A DNA stretch of 64,000 bases, taken from assembly GCA_033762815.1 (NCBI GenBank), contig JANRLF010000013.1, positions 12,562 through 76,561 on the forward strand, read 5' to 3'. Shown here piece after piece: positions 8,801-18,538 of this stretch. Under the pieces are notes generated by a model, which made no database searches, was not told the origin of the DNA, and was given only the letters and a program-made list of their open reading frames with translations. The number at the start of each line of letters is the position of its first letter. Position 1 is the stretch's first letter. A program made the translations under genes and the position numbers. The DNA is from JANRLF01 sp033762815 (GTDB lineage Bacteria; Bacteroidota; Bacteroidia; Chitinophagales; CAIOSU01).

Positions 8801-11800
8801 GCTTGTCCTATCATCTGATGTGATACCACCACCCCAATTGTAGCTGTATGGTGAAGTACCACCGCTCACAGTGAGGTCTGCCGCGCCATTGGTGCCACCG
8901 TTGCAGTTAACATTTGTGCCTGCGATAGAAGCCGTCAAAGTACTCGGTTGTGTGATAGTAGCTGATGCGGTTGCAGTACAGCCGTTGGCATCCATCACTT
9001 CTACAGAATAGGTGCCAGGCCCTTTGCCCGATAAATCTTCTGTAATCTCTCCCGAACTCCAAGTATAAGTATACGGCGGGTAGCTGCTGCTTGCAGTTAG
9101 GTTTACTGAGCCGTTGGCAGAACCATTACAACTTACATCGGTAGCAGATGCAGAAATAGTGAAGGCAGTAGGCTCAGTAAGGGTAACTGATTTACTGATT
9201 GAACAACCCTGTGCGTCAGTCACGGTCAAGGTATATGTACCGGCTGCCAAATCATATATAGCACTGCTGCTGGAGCCATTAGACCATGTATAAACATAAG
9301 GACCAGTTCCGCCAGTAGCAGAGTTCAAATAGGCCATGCCGCTATTGTCTTGATAACAGCTCAGGTTATTACCCAGCACCTGTGCGCTCAGGGCAGCTAC
9401 GGGTTGGGTGATGTTAATGGTATTGCTGGCGGTGCAACCGTTCGCATCCGTTACGGTTACGGAATGGTTGCCAGGCGCTAATCCTGTCCTGTTGGCGGTG
9501 GTAGCACCGCTGTTCCATAGATAGGTATAAGGTGAGGTACCATTGACAACGCTGAGGTTGATGGTGCCATTTGCCGCACCGTTGCAGGTTACATGGGTGC
9601 GGGTATATCCTATGCTAAGCGCACTAGGCTGAGTGATGGTCACAGAAGCCGTCGCAGTGCATGCATTGGCATCGGTCACCGTTACAGTATAAGTTCCTGC
9701 AGCAAGGCCTGTCCTGTTTTGGGTGGTGATGCCACCGCCCCAGTTGTAAGCATAAGGGCTGGTTCCGCCTGATGCTGTCAGGGTAGCCGCACCGTTGGTG
9801 CCGCCATTGCAGCTTACGTTGGTGCCAGCTATGCTCGCGCTCAATGCCGCAGCAGGTTGAGTGATGGTAACGGAAGCCGTAGTAGTACATGCATTGGCAT
9901 CGGTCACCGTGACGGTATAGGTGCCAGCGGCAAGGCCGGTACGGTTCTGCGTAGTAACGCCGCCTCCCCAGTTGAAGCTGTAGGGGCTTGTTCCGCCCGA
10001 AACTGTTAAAGTTGCTGCTCCGGTAGAGTTGCCACGACAGGCCACATTGGTACCGGTTATGCTAGCGCTCAATGCTGCCGATGGCTGGGTGATGGTCACG
10101 GAAGCGGTGGCAGTGCAAGAGCGGCTGTCCGTAATGGTGACGGTATAAGTTCCAGCGGCGAGGCCTGTCCTGTTCTGAGTAGTGATGCCGCCCCCCCAGT
10201 TGTAGGTGTATGGCGCGGTACCACCAGCAGGTGTCAAAGTCGCAGCTCCGGTAGAGTTGCCGAAGCAGGCCACATTTGTAACCGAAATAGTACCACTTAC
10301 CACGGCAGGTTGTGTTATGGTAACGGCAGCCGTTGCTGTACAAGCATTGGCGTCTGTGACTGTCACGGTATAAGTACCGGCTGTAAGTGCTGTTCTGTTT
10401 TGGGTAGTTACCCCACCACCCCAGTTATAAGTATATGGGCTTGTACCGCCTGATGCTGTCAAGGTAGCTGCACCGTTAGTACCGCCATTGCAGCTTACGT
10501 TGGTGCCAGCTATGCTCGCACTCAATGCTGCGGCTGGTTGGGTGATGGTAACAGAAGCAGTAGTAGTGCATGCATTGGCATCAGTAACGGTTACCGTGTA
10601 AGTTCCCGCGGCAAGGCCGGTACGGTTCTGCGTTGTCACCCCACCGCCCCAGTTATAGGTGTAGGGACTTGTTCCGCCTGAAACTGTTAAAGTTGCTGCT
10701 CCGGTAGAGTTGCCACGACAGGCCACGTTGGTGCCAGCTATGCTAGCGGTCAATGCTGCCGATGGCTGTGAGATGGTCACGGAAGCGGTTGCAGTGCAAG
10801 AGCGGCTGTCCGTAATGGTTACGGTATAAGTTCCAGCGGCAAGGGCGGTACGGTTCTGGGTGGTGACGCCACCACCCCAGTTGTAGGTATAGGCCGAGGT
10901 GCCGCCTGTTACCGTCAAAGTCGCAGTCCCTGTCGAGTTTCCGAAGCAGGCAACATTCGTTGCGGTTATGCTTCCACTCAATATGCTAGGCTGTGTAATA
11001 GTAACTGAAGCCGCAACTGTACATGAATTGGCGTCGGTCACCGTTACGGTGTAGGTGCCAGCGGCAAGGGCTGTCCTGTTTTGGGTGGTGATGCCACCGC
11101 CCCAGTTATAAGTAAACGGAGAAGTACCGCCTGAAACCGTTAAAGTAGCTGCCCCATTAGTGCCGCCATTACAGCTTACGTTGGTGCCAGCTATGGAAGC
11201 TGATAAGGCACTTGGTTGGGTCAAAGTAATGCTTGCTGTTCCAGTACATCCATTGGCATCTGTTACGGTTACATTGTAAGTACCTGCTGCTAGGCCAGTT
11301 CTATTTTGTGTAATAACCCCACCTCCCCAGTTATAGCTATAGGGTGCGGTACCGTTGGTAACAGTAGTAGTAATGGCTCCTGTGGAAGCACCGAAGCAAC
11401 CGATATTGGTACCGCTCAAACTTACAGTTGGCCTTGTATTCACCACCACAGCCACCGTATCACTTGCGCTACAGCTACTGCTGTTGGTAACCGTAATTAC
11501 ATAATTGGTAGTGCTGGACGGGCTCACGCTAGTTGAGGCAGTGCTTGCCCCTGATGACCAAGCATAAGTAATACCAGAACCCGTGGCGGAAGCGGTAAGG
11601 GTAGTAGATGAACCTTGGCAAACAGATTTATCAGTACCAGCATTTACGGTTGGTGTTGGCCTAACCGTAATGGGAATATTGCCTCCATTATAAGTACATA
11701 CGGTAGTGAATGATATATTGTCCAAACCATAGTCGTTACCACCAGCAACGGTATTGTTGTTCACTATAGAAATAGTCGCAGAGGTATTGCTTCCTGAATT

Positions 11801-14800
11801 CCAAGTAGTGTTAAATTGTATCCAAGTACCCCTTACCCCATTCGGAGCAGTAATAACAGGGCCTATTATAGTACCGTTTATCTCAAAACGCAGTTGTGCA
11901 GGATTGGCTTCGTTTACAGAAGTAATCCAGGTGGAAAAGTTATAGTCGGTATTGGGTGTTACGCTTACCACTTGGGTCCAAACATCCTGACCCTGTACGG
12001 TGGCACCATTGATGATCATGAAGTTACCAGTCCCACCATAGCCTAAGCCGGTGAAATTGCCGTGATAACTCCCTGCGCTCGTTCCCACCGCATAAAGACC
12101 TTCCGGATATAGGTTTCCGCTGGGAAGTGATACGTAGCCGTAAGCACTGGTAAATCCGGTGTTGCCCGATTCGAAATCCCCATTGGTCACCAACTCACCG
12201 GATGTGATTCCGGTAGATACGGTATAGGTTGTGGAGACGGTAGGGCTTGCCACAGGGTTGGCAATAGTGGCATTGCTCAGGCCTGTTGATGGGCTCCAGG
12301 TAAATACGTTACCACCCGTTGCAGTCAATTGTACGGATTGCCCTTGGCAGATATTGGCACTGGCCGGTGTCAATGCACCCGTAAAGCTAGTATTGGAAAT
12401 GATTACCGATTGGGTGGCGGTCGTTCCGCGTGAATCGGTTGCCGTCACATAATAGGTTCCGGAATTAAGGTTGCTGATGGTAGCAGTAGTGGCTCCTGTG
12501 CTCCATACATAACTGTAAGGTGAAACACCACCAGTTGTAGAAGCTGTGGCGCTTCCCGCACCTGGGCTACAAGCACTACCACCGGCTATGTTCACACGCA
12601 TGGGATAGCCAACCAAGGCACTGCTGCCCACGGTACAGCCATTCGCATCAGTAACGGTCACGGTATAAGTATTTGGGGCAAGATTGCTTCTATTCTGAGA
12701 TGTGACACCGCTGCCCCAGTTATAGGTATATGGAGAAACACCGCCTGAAACGCTGGTGGTAATGGTACCATCGGTACAAAAGCCGCAGGTAACGTTGGTA
12801 GGCGTGGTGGTAACCGATAATGCCGTGGGCTGCGTAATAGTAGTAGATGCAGTTATAGTACAAGAGTTGGCATCGGTTACGGTCACGGTATAGGTGCCCG
12901 CTGCAAGGCCAGTGCGGTTTTGGGTAGTTACCCCACCGCCCCAGTTATAGGTGTACGGTGATGTGCCGCCAGTAACGGTCAAGGTGGCCGCGCCGGTGCT
13001 TTGTCCAAAGCAGTTGACGTTGGTTCCAGCTATCGACGCTGACAAGGCAGCAGAAGGCTGTGTGATGGTCACTGAGGCAGTGGTGGTGCATGAACGGCTA
13101 TCAGTAACGGTTACGGTGTAAGTACCAGCTGCTAAACCTGTCCTGTTCTGCGTGGTGATACCCCCGCCCCAGTTGTAAGTGTACGGTGATGTTCCGCCAG
13201 TCACGGTCAAGTTAGCTGCTCCAGTGCTCTGTCCAAAGCAGTTCACGTTCGTTCCTGCTATCGACGCTGACAATGCAGCTGATGGCTGGGTAATGGTAAC
13301 GGAAGCTGTTGCTGTACAAGCGTTGGCGTCGGTTACGGTCACGGTATAGGTGCCCGCTACCAGTCCTGTTCTGTTTTGAGTAGTTACCCCACCGCCCCAA
13401 TTGTATGTATAAGGTGATGTGCCACCAGTAACGGTCAAGGTAGCTGCACCAGTGCTCTGCCCGAAGCAGTTCACGTTCGTTCCTGCAATACTTGGTGATA
13501 TTGTACTGCTAATGTTTGCTGTCCTACTCGCGCTAGCGGTACATCCTGAATTGGTGACCGTAACATTGTAAGTACCGCTGCTACTCACAGTAATAGCTGC
13601 GGTAGTAGCCCCAGTACTCCACAAATAAGTCCCTCCCCCAGTAGCGGTAAAGGTTGTGGTGCCCCCTGCACATACGGTTTGCGTACCTGAAATAGAAGCA
13701 GTGGCGGAGTTAACAGTAAGCGCCCTTGAAGCAGTAGCGGTGCAACCATTGCTACCAGTAACGGTAACGGTATAAGTACCAGCCGTACTAACGGAAATAG
13801 CAGCCGTGGTAGCCCCAGTACTCCATAAGTAGGTACCACCACCACTTGCAGTAAAGGTTGATGAGCCACCAGAACAAATTGTTTGTGTGCCGCTGATGGC
13901 TGCTGTAGGAGCGGCATTTACCGTAAGGGTACGACTGGAACTAGCGGTACAGCCACTTGCAGTTGCTGTTACGGAGTAGGTTCCTGCAGTGCTTACGGTA
14001 ATGGCGGCCGTGGTAGCACCAGTACTCCAAACATAAGATGTGCCGCCACTAGCGGTAAAGGTGGACGAAGCTCCGGAACAAATGGTGTTGGTTCCCGATA
14101 CGGAGGCGGTTATTGCGCCGGATAATGTTAAAGTTACGGACGCGGTAGTGGTACATGAACGGCTATCAGTTACGGTAACGGTGTAAGTACCGGCTGACAG
14201 GTTGCTCCTGTCCTCAGTGGTAATGCCTCCGCCCCAGTTGTAAGTATATGGTGAAGTTCCGCCCGAAACGGTAAGGTTGGCAGCTCCCGTGCCACCCGCA
14301 CAAGTAGGGTTAGTGCCACTAATTGAGGCACTGAGTGCGGTAGGTTGGGTAATAGTAGCTGATGCTGTGGCACTGCAACCGTTATTGTCGGTGATGGTGA
14401 CTGTGTAAGTACCTGCTGCTAGACTGGTTCTATTTTGCGTGGTAATACCGCCTCCCCAGTTATAAGTATATGGAGAGGTACCTCCCGTTACCGTTAGGGT
14501 GACTGCACCATTACTTCCACCATTGCAGCTCACATTGGTAGCCGAAACGGAGGGATTAATAGCGGAGTATTGCGAAACGCTGGCACTGGCGGTGCCGGTG
14601 GTGCCGCATGCATCAGTTACAGTGATACTGTAAGAACCAGCAGGTACTCCCGTAATATTGTATTGATTAGTGGCTGAAGTGCCTCCTCCGGAGCGCGACA
14701 TGCCGCTCCAGGCAAAGGTGTAAGGCGAAGTTCCGCCCACGGCTGTGATGTTAACATCACCATCGTTTTGTCCGTTGCAGGCATTTCCTGAAGTGGTAGT

Positions 14801-17608
14801 CAAGGATATTGCATTACTGGTCTCTGAGCCGACTGTATAAGTCGTACTAGGATTGTTCTGGTTGGTATACTCGGTACGAATCCAGTCAGCAGAACGGGCT
14901 ACATCTTGTACCCGGGCCTCATCAATCTGTCCGTTGAAATACTCCGACCAAGAGCCACCGTTCATCTGGGCACCTAAGCCTATGGGATTATTATCTGTTA
15001 AGAAGCTGCTGCCGCAAGATTCAGCATCTACCAATATGCCATTCACATAAATTGACCTATTCGTAGGCGTTCCAGTAGCCACAATATGATTCCAGGTACT
15101 TGTGGATATAGTGCCGCCAGATGCATCGCAACCCGTGTTCAAAGTGGGAGTGCCATTATTCAGGTTCATGTTGAAATGATCTCTCCAGTCATTGCTGTAA
15201 TTTTTGGCAACGATGGATGCATGCCCACCAGATCTTGAGCTCTCCCTGAACCAAGCAGAGACAGTCAGCTCATCCCCCAACGCTAGGGAAGAGCTATATG
15301 ATACAGCTACATGGTCATTGCCATCAAAGGAGCGAGAGCCAGCGATCTTTCCTGAACTGAAGTCAGTTGATCCATTGTTGCTACCATCGTTGTTGTTGTA
15401 GCTTGCGTCCAGGAAGCTGCTGTTATGCAAGTGCCAAACACCCTTGTAATCATTGGCCCAGGTCAGGCTGGTACTGGGGTTAATGGTTATCCCTGATTTG
15501 CCATAGTACAACCTGATAACGGTATTGGTGGTGGCAAACAAAGTAGGTATTCTTACCCATGCCACCAGCCGACCTGTAGTAGCTGTGTAGCTTTCTATCT
15601 CAAAGCTCAGTTGTTGCGTCCCTGCGCTATTCGTGAAGGTGACATCATAGCCATTGCTGTTCTGCATGCGCCCGCCATTGGCAACCATGCGCAGGGTGTT
15701 ATCGGTAATATCTATCAAAAAGGGGAAATCTGCCAAGTCAGCAGATCCAAACACGTCGTTATGATCAATGGTGATGGTTCGGTAGTAGCTGAATCCGCCG
15801 CCCACGCATGTGGTATTCACCGTAATGGCCGCAGTGCCGGTGCAGCCAATAGCATCAGTAACAGTTACGCTGTAACTGCCACCGGGTATGTTGCTTAAGT
15901 TCTGTGTAGTAGCTCCGTTGTTCCAGCTATACGTGAATGGCGATGTCCCTCCACTACGGCTCAAAGTGACAGCTCCATTGCTAGCCCCCGAGGCGGTCTC
16001 GTCTGTCTTGCTCAACGTAATGGAAGGAGCTGCGCCTGAAGACGTAACTGTAACAGAAGTGCTGGCCGTGGTACCATTAGGGCCCGTAACAGTAACAGTA
16101 TAGGTACCTGCTGCTAGGCCGCTTATGTCTTGGGTAGTGGCACCGTTGCTCCATAGATAGGTGTAGCCAAGGCCGCTACAATTACAGTTCAGCGCTGCGC
16201 CTCCACTGTAGTTTGAGCTCCAGTTGGTCTCTACTCCGTTGGCATCGCATAGCTGCACGTTGCCACTCATGCTTCCTGAGCTGTTAATGGTGGTGCTCCC
16301 GCTTACCGAAACATTGGCACAAGCACTTCCCGTGTTATTAATGGTGCCGTTCAACGTAATGCTGCCAGTGCTTAGGTTTGCCCCTGGGTTCATAGTAATG
16401 GTACCACTGGAGTTGATGGTGGTGAGGGAGGTGGTGCTGATACTGCCATAGTTGTTAATGAGCCCGTTGTGTTGAATGGCATTGGCGGATAAGCTACCGT
16501 TATTAGTGAAAGTAGTTGAGCTGTTGTTGGTAAAAGTGCCGCTCACTTCAATGCTCCCGCTGTTAAGGGTAATGTTGTTGTTGATGAAGCTTGAAACGGT
16601 TATCTCATTAGTGTTGTATAGTGCTGCACTAGAGTTAACATCGACAGTGCCTGCTGTCAAGGACCCATGGTTGTAAAGGGTGGATGTGTTGTTAATGCTT
16701 ATGGTGCCTGAGACTGACAGGGTGCCATAATTTCGGAAGGTGTTGCCATTCAATGACAGGTTGGATATGCTCATGCTGCCATTGTTGATAATTTCCCCGG
16801 TGTTGAAGTTTAATGACGATATACTGGCCGAGCCAGCATTTACCAAGGTTCCGCCGTTCATAGTAAGGTTACCCGTAAAACTGCCCGTAACGCAACCCGT
16901 TTGGCCTGCGTTAAGGGTATAGCTGCTTGAACCTGTAAGCGTTACGCTGCATGAGCTGGTGTTATATGGCGATGCAATTGAGCCGCCAACCGTACCTGGT
17001 ATCACTGTCAAGTCTATGGAGCCGGCAGATATACAACTGGCATTCACCACTGAGGTGCCCAGGCTGAAGTTATTCTTCAATGTACCAGTAGCTGTAATAT
17101 TATCCACACGATAGTATTCATCAGTAGCATCATTATTTGCTATAAAGCTTAACACCAAAATTCTTCCAGAAAGATTGTTTTGACTGGCAGTAGCACTGGT
17201 AAAATCGTCATAAAGGTTGCCGTTGGTAGAAAAGTTGTTCCAAGGCCCGCCATCTATTTGATAGCGGATACGAATATAGTCATCCGACTCCAATGAACCG
17301 CTTTCGCTCAATGCCGCCGAAAGCGATATGGTCGAATAATTGGATATATCAATGGGTACGCTGTACCACACGGCGTTGCAATTGGTGCCACGACCTTCCA
17401 TACGGTTGCTCTGCACTTGAAAGTACCTGTTTGATCCAAAAGAGCATGCGCTTACGTCGCGGTACCAATTGGTGCCGCTTGTGGTGCCATTAGATTCCGT
17501 AAACGTTTCTGAATAAAAGGTGGTTTGCGCTGACAGAGAGGAAGCAGTAAAAAGGCAAATAGCTATAGCCAATGCTTGTAAATACCTGCTTAGCAATGTA
17601 CTTTTCAT
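5807..17608 (-). CDS. Giant SprB-repeat cell-surface protein, T9SS-exported (putative adhesin)
   Basis: The product has 3933 residues. I start it at ATG 17606-17608, because MKSTLLSRYLQALAIAICLF...SAQ is a good signal peptide; an in-frame upstream ATG would add 13 residues before it. Approximate order: jelly-roll-like domain (coding bases 17080-17540); Asn/Ser/Gly-rich beta-solenoid (16200-17000); two SprB-type repeats; DUF2341 domain (15430-15790); LamG-like domain (14850-15420); a long array of SprB repeats with three Ig-like WSTGATTAAI units; a carbohydrate-binding-like module (11690-12200); more SprB repeats to about 7815; a C-terminal solenoid; an FnIII-like module (6080-6350); and a type A T9SS sorting domain (KVYPVPSTGVLNLEL...). 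SprB of Flavobacterium johnsoniae is a motile gliding adhesin with such repeats. No sprC/D/F or PorP-like partner is adjacent here, so adhesin is a fair guess and gliding is unproven. Confidence 0.92.
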   Translation of the reverse strand: MKSTLLSRYLQALAIAICLFTASSLSAQTTFYSETFTESNGTTSGTNWYRDVSACSFGSNRYFQVQSNRMEGRGTNCNAVWYSVPIDISNYSTISLSAALSESGSLESDDYIRIRYQIDGGPWNNFSTNGNLYDDFTSATASQNNLSGRILVLSFIANNDATDEYYRVDNITATGTLKNNFSLGTSVVNASCISAGSIDLTVIPGTVGGSIASPYNTSSCSVTLTGSSSYTLNAGQTGCVTGSFTGNLTMNGGTLVNAGSASISSLNFNTGEIINNGSMSISNLSLNGNTFRNYGTLSVSGTISINNTSTLYNHGSLTAGTVDVNSSAALYNTNEITVSSFINNNITLNSGSIEVSGTFTNNSSTTFTNNGSLSANAIQHNGLINNYGSISTTSLTTINSSGTITMNPGANLSTGSITLNGTINNTGSACANVSVSGSTTINSSGSMSGNVQLCDANGVETNWSSNYSGGAALNCNCSGLGYTYLWSNGATTQDISGLAAGTYTVTVTGPNGTTASTSVTVTSSGAAPSITLSKTDETASGASNGAVTLSRSGGTSPFTYSWNNGATTQNLSNIPGGSYSVTVTDAIGCTGTAAITVNTTCVGGGFSYYRTITIDHNDVFGSADLADFPFLIDITDNTLRMVANGGRMQNSNGYDVTFTNSAGTQQLSFEIESYTATTGRLVAWVRIPTLFATTNTVIRLYYGKSGITINPSTSLTWANDYKGVWHLHNSSFLDASYNNNDGSNNGSTDFSSGKIAGSRSFDGNDHVAVSYSSSLALGDELTVSAWFRESSRSGGHASIVAKNYSNDWRDHFNMNLNNGTPTLNTGCDASGGTISTSTWNHIVATGTPTNRSIYVNGILVDAESCGSSFLTDNNPIGLGAQMNGGSWSEYFNGQIDEARVQDVARSADWIRTEYTNQNNPSTTYTVGSETSNAISLTTTSGNACNGQNDGDVNITAVGGTSPYTFAWSGMSRSGGGTSATNQYNITGVPAGSYSITVTDACGTTGTASASVSQYSAINPSVSATNVSCNGGSNGAVTLTVTGGTSPYTYNWGGGITTQNRTSLAAGTYTVTITDNNGCSATASATITQPTALSASISGTNPTCAGGTGAANLTVSGGTSPYTYNWGGGITTEDRSNLSAGTYTVTVTDSRSCTTTASVTLTLSGAITASVSGTNTICSGASSTFTASGGTSYVWSTGATTAAITVSTAGTYSVTATASGCTASSSRTLTVNAAPTAAISGTQTICSGGSSTFTASGGGTYLWSTGATTAAISVSTAGTYTVTVTGSNGCTATASRALTVNSATASISGTQTVCAGGTTTFTATGGGTYLWSTGATTAAITVSSSGTYNVTVTNSGCTASASRTANISSTISPSIAGTNVNCFGQSTGAATLTVTGGTSPYTYNWGGGVTTQNRTGLVAGTYTVTVTDANACTATASVTITQPSAALSASIAGTNVNCFGQSTGAANLTVTGGTSPYTYNWGGGITTQNRTGLAAGTYTVTVTDSRSCTTTASVTITQPSAALSASIAGTNVNCFGQSTGAATLTVTGGTSPYTYNWGGGVTTQNRTGLAAGTYTVTVTDANSCTITASTTITQPTALSVTTTPTNVTCGFCTDGTITTSVSGGVSPYTYNWGSGVTSQNRSNLAPNTYTVTVTDANGCTVGSSALVGYPMRVNIAGGSACSPGAGSATASTTGGVSPYSYVWSTGATTATISNLNSGTYYVTATDSRGTTATQSVIISNTSFTGALTPASANICQGQSVQLTATGGNVFTWSPSTGLSNATIANPVASPTVSTTYTVSTGITSGELVTNGDFESGNTGFTSAYGYVSLPSGNLYPEGLYAVGTSAGSYHGNFTGLGYGGTGNFMIINGATVQGQDVWTQVVSVTPNTDYNFSTWITSVNEANPAQLRFEINGTIIGPVITAPNGVRGTWIQFNTTWNSGSNTSATISIVNNNTVAGGNDYGLDNISFTTVCTYNGGNIPITVRPTPTVNAGTDKSVCQGSSTTLTASATGSGITYAWSSGASTASTSVSPSSTTNYVITVTNSSSCSASDTVAVVVNTRPTVSLSGTNIGCFGASTGAITTTVTNGTAPYSYNWGGGVITQNRTGLAAGTYNVTVTDANGCTGTASITLTQPSALSASIAGTNVSCNGGTNGAATLTVSGGTSPFTYNWGGGITTQNRTALAAGTYTVTVTDANSCTVAASVTITQPSILSGSITATNVACFGNSTGTATLTVTGGTSAYTYNWGGGVTTQNRTALAAGTYTVTITDSRSCTATASVTISQPSAALTASIAGTNVACRGNSTGAATLTVSGGTSPYTYNWGGGVTTQNRTGLAAGTYTVTVTDANACTTTASVTITQPAAALSASIAGTNVSCNGGTNGAATLTASGGTSPYTYNWGGGVTTQNRTALTAGTYTVTVTDANACTATAAVTITQPAVVSGTISVTNVACFGNSTGAATLTPAGGTAPYTYNWGGGITTQNRTGLAAGTYTVTITDSRSCTATASVTITQPSAALSASITGTNVACRGNSTGAATLTVSGGTSPYSFNWGGGVTTQNRTGLAAGTYTVTVTDANACTTTASVTITQPAAALSASIAGTNVSCNGGTNGAATLTASGGTSPYAYNWGGGITTQNRTGLAAGTYTVTVTDANACTATASVTITQPSALSIGYTRTHVTCNGAANGTINLSVVNGTSPYTYLWNSGATTANRTGLAPGNHSVTVTDANGCTASNTINITQPVAALSAQVLGNNLSCYQDNSGMAYLNSATGGTGPYVYTWSNGSSSSAIYDLAAGTYTLTVTDAQGCSISKSVTLTEPTAFTISASATDVSCNGSANGSVNLTASSSYPPYTYTWSSGEITEDLSGKGPGTYSVEVMDANGCTATASATITQPSTLTASIAGTNVNCNGGTNGAADLTVSGGTSPYSYNWGGGITSDDRTSLAAGTYTVTVLDANNCSATASTTLTQPTAMSVSLSGTNINCNGGATGAITTTVTGGTSPYTYNWGGGVTTQNRSGITAGTYTVTVSDSRSCTATASITITQATALTVAVTGTNITCNGASTGSVTMMPSGGTPSYTYLWNTGNTSQNLTSRAAGTYSVTVTDSRGCTGNGSVTLTQPTAISAIPTATNATCNGGSNGSISLAVTGGTSPYTYNWGSGITTQNRTGLSAGTYTVTITDANACTATASSSVGQGTSINLSTSTTAQTKANLSDGSVSLTVSGGTSPYTYNWGGGVTTQNRSNVVAGTYTVTVTDAAGCTASTSATVTIGPCICVATGNWSNGSTWLGDCHGGGGKYAGAPDDVVIQGYKVTVDSTHAAKSVRLLESTSDTTRLTFTNSNTLAVTDSFVFNTSATGKNVEVKLEDNAELNVSGDMSIIHSGGKDIWVYLNQNSGNNAKLAVGGDLDITLNNTANDLVLKAFAANDSIVIGGDLNLYNNSSNSGKTLDVVLNSTARMIVAGNINLNAVRDGNLEITLNSNSTLELKGNLNRVSVGGAKFGSFTSNGNANLLLNGSSQQVLPGNTGSGNDAFTYKDVIINNTSSYPQIVTNGTVTITDSLIFMQGMILTNNDSIIFTNTASGALRGHSANSYIVGTLRRYIASNTATYDFPIGRGGTNGYFWARIKNNLMIGPSYLTAEFKEVPQSEVGRPINVVTNLNTFTELNTTGMWSIEPNVQPLLGSYDISVSTENFTGLYDNMFGLIKRPRSSGTQSWGIGNGLIPLWATLDRLVSTGSTSLSTLGSFSDFGIGQNGGGGLPIELLSFDGEYQPEKNAVRLYWNTEVEVNNDYFIIQRSEDGVEYTDISRVPGAGNSTLPLSYETFDNDPLRGTTYYRLVQYDFDGKFAMFDPIAITVVDRTADHFKVYPVPSTGVLNLELKSKAHDISVIVYDMNGSIIQTFGFNNELEVFKGKIDLTGKVASGQYFIRIMADGEEMVKKVTMIQ
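7815..16180 (-). repeat. SprB-type repeat array inside the giant surface-protein gene
   Basis: About 29 repeat units of about 75 residues (about 225 bp) are visible, interrupted by the DUF2341/LamG and carbohydrate-binding-like modules. A typical unit contains NV(N/S)C.G...GAATLTV(S/T)GGTSPY, then YNWGGG(I/V)TTQNRT, then LAAGTYTVTVTDANACT and ASVTITQP. Neighbouring units are nearly identical in protein but differ at many synonymous positions, so the array is old or under protein-level selection rather than freshly amplified. One pair of three-unit blocks is more alike than the rest. Confidence 0.9.
9640..11001 (-). repeat. Tandem 681-bp higher-order duplication (three SprB units per copy)
   Basis: Copy one is about 9640-10320 and copy two about 10321-11001. 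Landmarks recur at exactly 681 bp: GATGCTGTCA at 9771 and 10452, and GCCACGACAGGCCAC at 10031 and 10712. The offset is 227 codons, so the frame is kept. The outer edges are approximate because flanking units are also similar. Confidence 0.8.
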
Positions 17609-17757
17609 GGTTTGGTTTTTTGGTCGGTCGGGATACACGTACGGCAAGCCTTACTTGTATCCATCACCTTGTACGCAAAAAACCGTAAGGGGTTACAGCA
17701 CTAAGGGATAATTGCTGCAGAAAAAACAATGAAAGCTGGTTGGCTTTATCAGTTTAC

Positions 17758-18537
17758 TTAAATGCCCTTAAAGGAAGCTGCCCTTTTCTCAACAAAGGCA
17801 TTCATTCCCTCTTTTTGATCTTCCGTAGCAAAGAGGGCATAGAAATTCTTACGTTCGAACAAAAGGCCTTGGTCCAAATCGCTATTGAATGCATGCAATA
17901 CCGCCTCTTTGGCATGTTGCACCGCTATGGGGGAAAGCTTCGCTATTTCCGAGGCTAACTTTAGCGCTTCTTCCAAGTACAATTCCACAGGCACTACTCT
18001 ATTGATAAGGCCGGCAGCGAGAGCTTCTTGGGCAGCAATGAATTTGCCGGTCAATACCATTTCCATCGCCCTTGCCTTGCCGATTGCTCGGGTAAGCCGT
18101 TGGGTGCCCCCAGCACCAGGCATCACCCCAATCTTTATCTCGGGTTGACCAAACTGGGCTGTTTCCGAGGCTACTATCATGTCGCATAACATGGTCAGCT
18201 CGCAGCCCCCACCCAATGCAAAACCCGATACTGCAGCTATGATGGGCTTCTTCACCTTCTTGATTCTATCCCAAGTAGAAAATTGGTCAATCTTGTACAT
18301 ATCCACGGAATTCCTACCTGCCATCTCCTTAATATCAGCACCAGCAGCAAATACCCTTTCATTGCCAGTAAGCACAATAGCCCTTACACTGTCATCTTTA
18401 TCCAGCATCTCCATCGCATCGCGCAATTCGCCCATCAATTCCAAGTTAAGAGCGTTAAGCTCTTTGGGTCTGTTCAATCTTATCAAAGCAACATGTGGCT
18501 GCACAACTGATTCGACTAAAATGTTGCGGTATTCCAT
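17758..18537 (-). CDS. Enoyl-CoA hydratase/isomerase (crotonase) family protein
   Basis: The 259-residue length is typical of the family. It catalyses hydration of trans-2-enoyl-CoA in fatty-acid or amino-acid breakdown. Crotonase signatures are clear: the oxyanion-hole region GNERVFAAGADIKEM, ALGGGCELTMLCDMIVAS with one catalytic Glu, and PEIKIGVMPGAGGTQRLTRAIG with the second catalytic Glu. The C-terminal ERKNFYALFATEDQKEGMNAFVEKRAASFKG is also classical. No signal peptide is present, so it is cytosolic. It lies 1 bp downstream of the PAP2 gene and is probably the last gene of a three-gene transcript (methyltransferase, PAP2, crotonase). An acyl-CoA dehydrogenase at 34031-35200 could serve the same pathway. 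Confidence 0.95.
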   Translation of the reverse strand: MEYRNILVESVVQPHVALIRLNRPKELNALNLELMGELRDAMEMLDKDDSVRAIVLTGNERVFAAGADIKEMAGRNSVDMYKIDQFSTWDRIKKVKKPIIAAVSGFALGGGCELTMLCDMIVASETAQFGQPEIKIGVMPGAGGTQRLTRAIGKARAMEMVLTGKFIAAQEALAAGLINRVVPVELYLEEALKLASEIAKLSPIAVQHAKEAVLHAFNSDLDQGLLFERKNFYALFATEDQKEGMNAFVEKRAASFKGI

Positions 18538-18538
18538 A

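Noticed and set aside
5807..17608. Annotation of the giant protein as the gliding adhesin SprB itself
   Set aside because: The repeats are shared by many T9SS surface proteins, and no gliding or SprF-type gene lies nearby; only SprB-type repeats can be claimed.
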